64,000 nucleotides of DNA from Mucilaginibacter corticis. GTDB lineage: Bacteria; Bacteroidota; Bacteroidia; Sphingobacteriales; Sphingobacteriaceae. The notes beneath the pieces are model-generated. The model did not search any database, was not told where the DNA came from, and saw only the letters and a program-made list of their open reading frames with translations. The stretch lies in assembly GCF_007558865.1 (NCBI RefSeq), contig NZ_VLPK01000001.1:1240001-1304000 (forward strand), written 5' to 3'. Position numbers and translations under genes: made by a program. Positions 61,420-64,000 of this stretch are shown here, piece after piece. Each line of letters opens with the position of its first letter. Within the stretch, counting starts at the first letter, position 1.

Positions 61420-63891
61420 TTATTCGCTTTTCAAACTTCTCACGGGATTAATCAAGGCTGCGCGGACGGTTTGTGCTGCTGAAGTTAAAAGGCCAACCAG
61501 TAGCATGCCCACACCGCTTAATACAAATATCCACCAGCTTACCGTTGTGCGGTCTGCAAAATTCTGGATCCATTTATTCATGGCTAACCAGGCCAGCGGG
61601 GTTGCAATTACGAACGAGATCAAGATCAATGATACAAGTTCTGTTGACAATAAACGTACTACCTGGGTAACCGAAGCGCCCAGTACTTTGCGTACACCAA
61701 TCTCTTTTTTTCGCTGGTTAGTAGTATACACGGTTAAACCCAACAAGCCAAGGCAACTAATCAATACCGAAAGAGCAGTTGCCCAGCTAAGCAGTTTGGA
61801 TGTATTTTGTTCGCTGGTGTAAATTTTGGCAATGCTTTCATCAAAAAACCTGTAATCAAAGTCGTCATCAGGGTATATCTGTTTCCATGCATCCTGCATT
61901 GCTGCGATGGCCGATTTCCAGTTTTCGCCGTCTCCGGTCCGCGGTTTCAAAGCAATATGGAAAGTGCCATTAAAATACGGGTTAGTGCTGGTGAAAAGAA
62001 CCAGTGGCATAATTGGAGCATGAATGGATTCCTGTTGAAAGTCTGCCATTACACCGATGATCTGCGTTTGCGGCTGACCATTAAAGCCGGACAGCGATTT
62101 GCCTACTGCTTGTTTAGGGTTTTTAAATCCTAATAAGGTGGCAAGTTTTTGATTGATCAATACGGTATTAACCGTGTCACGGGCTTCAAGGTTTCGGCCC
62201 GCCAGTAATTGAATATGGTAAACGTTTATATAATTTTCGTCGCCAAACTTTTCTGCGATCTTATCTACCTTGATCTCTTTTTTATCATCTCGATAGATGG
62301 CCGAGGCTGTGTGCGGATCATTTGACAAAGGAGCATCGCGGCCTGCGCTCACCTGTACCACCTGCGGCATAGTACGAAGTTTGTTCATAAAGATATGGTT
62401 CAGTCCGGGCTGGCGATTTTTCCAGGGCGAGTTAATGATCAGTACTGCTTCTTTACGGAAGCCCAGGTCTTTATTTAGGGCATAATATATTTGCTTGCTC
62501 ACCAGTACCGTTGCCATAATGAAAAACTGGGCTATCACAAATTGGGTAACACTTAAGGTTTTGCGCAAACGGGTATTGCGGGTGTTGCTGCTATCGCTTT
62601 GCGACTGTCCTTTCAGAACTGAAACCGGGTCGAAGGATGACAAAATCATAGCCGGATAAAAACCTGCTGCTAAGGCAACAGCTATCGCTAAAAGCAGTAA
62701 AAATGCTAATATAGCAGGTTGCCAGATCATGTTGGCTGTAATGCCTGCAGGAATAAAGGCTGCAAATTCATGCAATAATAAAGGAGCTGTCACAAAAGCA
62801 ATCACCAGGGCTGCAAATGTGGTCAGCAATGTTTCTGTCATGAACTGCGCCATCAACTGCCCACGGCTGCTGCCCATGGTTTTTCGAATACCGATCTCTT
62901 TTGCATGCCTGACCGATTGTGCTGTTGTTAGATTAATAAAATTGATACAGCCAAGTGTTAGCAAAAAAAGTGCGATGGCCAGCAACTCATAAAGTGTAGT
63001 TTTATCGGCTGTCCGACCATTTCCAAAGGTGCCGTAATTAGCATTAAAATGCATATCGGCCAATGGCTGAAAATAAAAGGACGGCGCGTCATTTTTAGAT
63101 GCACTTGTTGCGGGCAACGTCTTTTTAAAAGCGGTATTTAATTGTTTGGTTAACCGGGTGACAACTGTTGGCATGGCCAGTTTGATAAATAGTTGCTGTT
63201 CGGGGCTTGTACCATTCCAGTTGTTAACCACAACCCGGGCTTTCAGTGCCGGCGTAGTTTCAACAGTTGAAAAAGAGATGAAATCATGAAAAGTCAGGTC
63301 TGTATTTTCTTTGATATCCGCCACAATACCGGATACTGTGGTAATGAGGGTATCATACAATACTTTACGCCCGATCATTTGATCATAAGTTAACGACGGG
63401 AAATATTTTTTGGCTTGACTTGCCATTAAAACTACCTGGTTAGGCCGCGATAGCGCACCGGCGGACGAGCCTGCAAGCCAGTGATAAGAAAACAGGCGAA
63501 AATAGCTGTCATCAGCCAGGATAACATTATCCTGAGCTTTGAACACCGCCTGATTTGCATTTGTTGTTTGCGTAGATACGTTTGGCTGGTAGAGGGTGAA
63601 AATTTGTGCAGCTGTTTCAACACCGGTTAATTGGCGCTTCACCACGTCTATAGCAGCGCCGCAAATACCGGCATTACAAGTTTGCGAACCAGGGGTCGTA
63701 AAGTTGGTAACAACACGGTAGATCCTGTTTTCGTCACGGTGGAAACGGTCAAAACTAAAATCAAAATGTACGATCAGGTAAATAACAAGCGAGGCAGCTA
63801 TCCCGACGGACAAACCGATCACATTGATCAGCGTAAACATTTTGTTTTTCCAAAAACCACGGAGAGTTGTCTTTAAATAATTTTTGATCAT
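61420..63891 (-). CDS. MacB/FtsX-like ABC transporter permease
   Basis: Start chosen at ATG 63891 (MIKNYLKTTLRGFWKNKMFT), giving 823 residues; an upstream TTG is less likely. Two repeats of FtsX type each have a membrane block: the first preceded by a large periplasmic MacB_PCD domain (VTNFTTPGSQTCNAGICGAA), with KEIGIRKTMGSSRGQLMAQF; the second with KKEIGVRKVLGASVTQVVRL. These permeases work with a separate ATPase; none is adjacent, which is common in this phylum. Substrate unknown. Confidence 0.93.
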   Translation of the reverse strand: MIKNYLKTTLRGFWKNKMFTLINVIGLSVGIAASLVIYLIVHFDFSFDRFHRDENRIYRVVTNFTTPGSQTCNAGICGAAIDVVKRQLTGVETAAQIFTLYQPNVSTQTTNANQAVFKAQDNVILADDSYFRLFSYHWLAGSSAGALSRPNQVVLMASQAKKYFPSLTYDQMIGRKVLYDTLITTVSGIVADIKENTDLTFHDFISFSTVETTPALKARVVVNNWNGTSPEQQLFIKLAMPTVVTRLTKQLNTAFKKTLPATSASKNDAPSFYFQPLADMHFNANYGTFGNGRTADKTTLYELLAIALFLLTLGCINFINLTTAQSVRHAKEIGIRKTMGSSRGQLMAQFMTETLLTTFAALVIAFVTAPLLLHEFAAFIPAGITANMIWQPAILAFLLLLAIAVALAAGFYPAMILSSFDPVSVLKGQSQSDSSNTRNTRLRKTLSVTQFVIAQFFIMATVLVSKQIYYALNKDLGFRKEAVLIINSPWKNRQPGLNHIFMNKLRTMPQVVQVSAGRDAPLSNDPHTASAIYRDDKKEIKVDKIAEKFGDENYINVYHIQLLAGRNLEARDTVNTVLINQKLATLLGFKNPKQAVGKSLSGFNGQPQTQIIGVMADFQQESIHAPIMPLVLFTSTNPYFNGTFHIALKPRTGDGENWKSAIAAMQDAWKQIYPDDDFDYRFFDESIAKIYTSEQNTSKLLSWATALSVLISCLGLLGLTVYTTNQRKKEIGVRKVLGASVTQVVRLLSTELVSLILISFVIATPLAWLAMNKWIQNFADRTTVSWWIFVLSGVGMLLVGLLTSAAQTVRAALINPVRSLKSE

Positions 63892-64000
63892 GACGTTCAA
63901 CTTAAAACTTAATAATATCTCCCGATAATTTTCATGCCATGATGCAACTAATTGATTTATTGACTTTTATATCAAAAATCAATTCAGAATTGTATCAAAA

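Noticed and set aside
1..64000. tRNA, rRNA, tmRNA, SRP RNA or RNase P RNA genes
   Set aside because: No typical TPsiC-arm, CCA, GNRA-rich or other diagnostic motifs were noticed on either strand; reading by eye cannot exclude an unusual one.

Overview
The window looks like chromosomal DNA of a Bacteroidetes bacterium of the Sphingobacteriaceae, most like Mucilaginibacter or Pedobacter; this is inferred from content, not from a database search. The supports are: two secreted giants ending in type IX secretion (type B) sorting domains, an Oar-like TonB-dependent receptor, GH95 and other polysaccharide enzymes, Bacteroidetes-style promoters (TAnnTTTG at -7), near absence of Shine-Dalgarno sites, the eukaryote-like long IleRS, and dispersed CCCTTTAGGGG-type intergenic repeats. 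No tRNA, rRNA, CRISPR array, transposase, integrase or prophage gene was seen.

Layout. 1-2.6 kb: 3' part of a DsbD-type thiol reductase and a phosphofructokinase paralogue with altered active-site residues. 2.7-7.5 kb: a deoxyribonucleotidase, then the ribosomal block rpsP-rimM-trmD-rplS, split by three unrelated genes (a membrane protein, a small XRE regulator and a VOC protein) with repeat debris at both ends. 7.7-10.4 kb (minus): phospholipid genes psd-cdsA with a DUF2007 gene and a CPBP protease. 10.4-15.2 kb: dusB, apaG, a Trp/Met/His-rich secreted protein, a YugP-like peptidase and an FAD oxidoreductase. 15.3-24.5 kb: an NHL-repeat secreted giant, recO-dgkA, a POT-like transporter and a putative glycosidase. 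24.9-29.5 kb: a tight ileS - DksA-like - lspA operon. 30-32.7 kb: amt, small secreted or membrane peptides, and a gene-free block with two strong terminators (candidate small RNAs). 32.7-41 kb (mostly minus): a Gln-rich secreted protein, an S41 peptidase and a sugar-acid operon (IlvD/Edd dehydratase - GntP transporter - DUF1080). 41.6-50.6 kb: GH95 fucosidase, small proteins, a lipase maturation factor and a second type IX cargo with YTVN-like propeller and MBG domains. 50.7-53.9 kb: SDR - AraC - TauE - DoxX. 53.9-60.7 kb: an Oar-like receptor divergent from a TIM-barrel hydrolase, and a TlpA-like thioredoxin. 60.8-63.9 kb: a VOC protein and a MacB/FtsX-type permease.

The housekeeping genes look ordinary. 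The most unusual items are the 17-bp-arm palindrome that covers promoter and start codon of the XRE operon, the substituted phosphofructokinase, a DksA-like protein without its zinc ligands, insertions in IleRS, candidate small RNAs at 32.4-32.7 kb, several promoters whose -7 box abuts the start codon, and a five-copy TGTTCA/TGAACA cluster between the sugar-acid operon and the GH95 gene.
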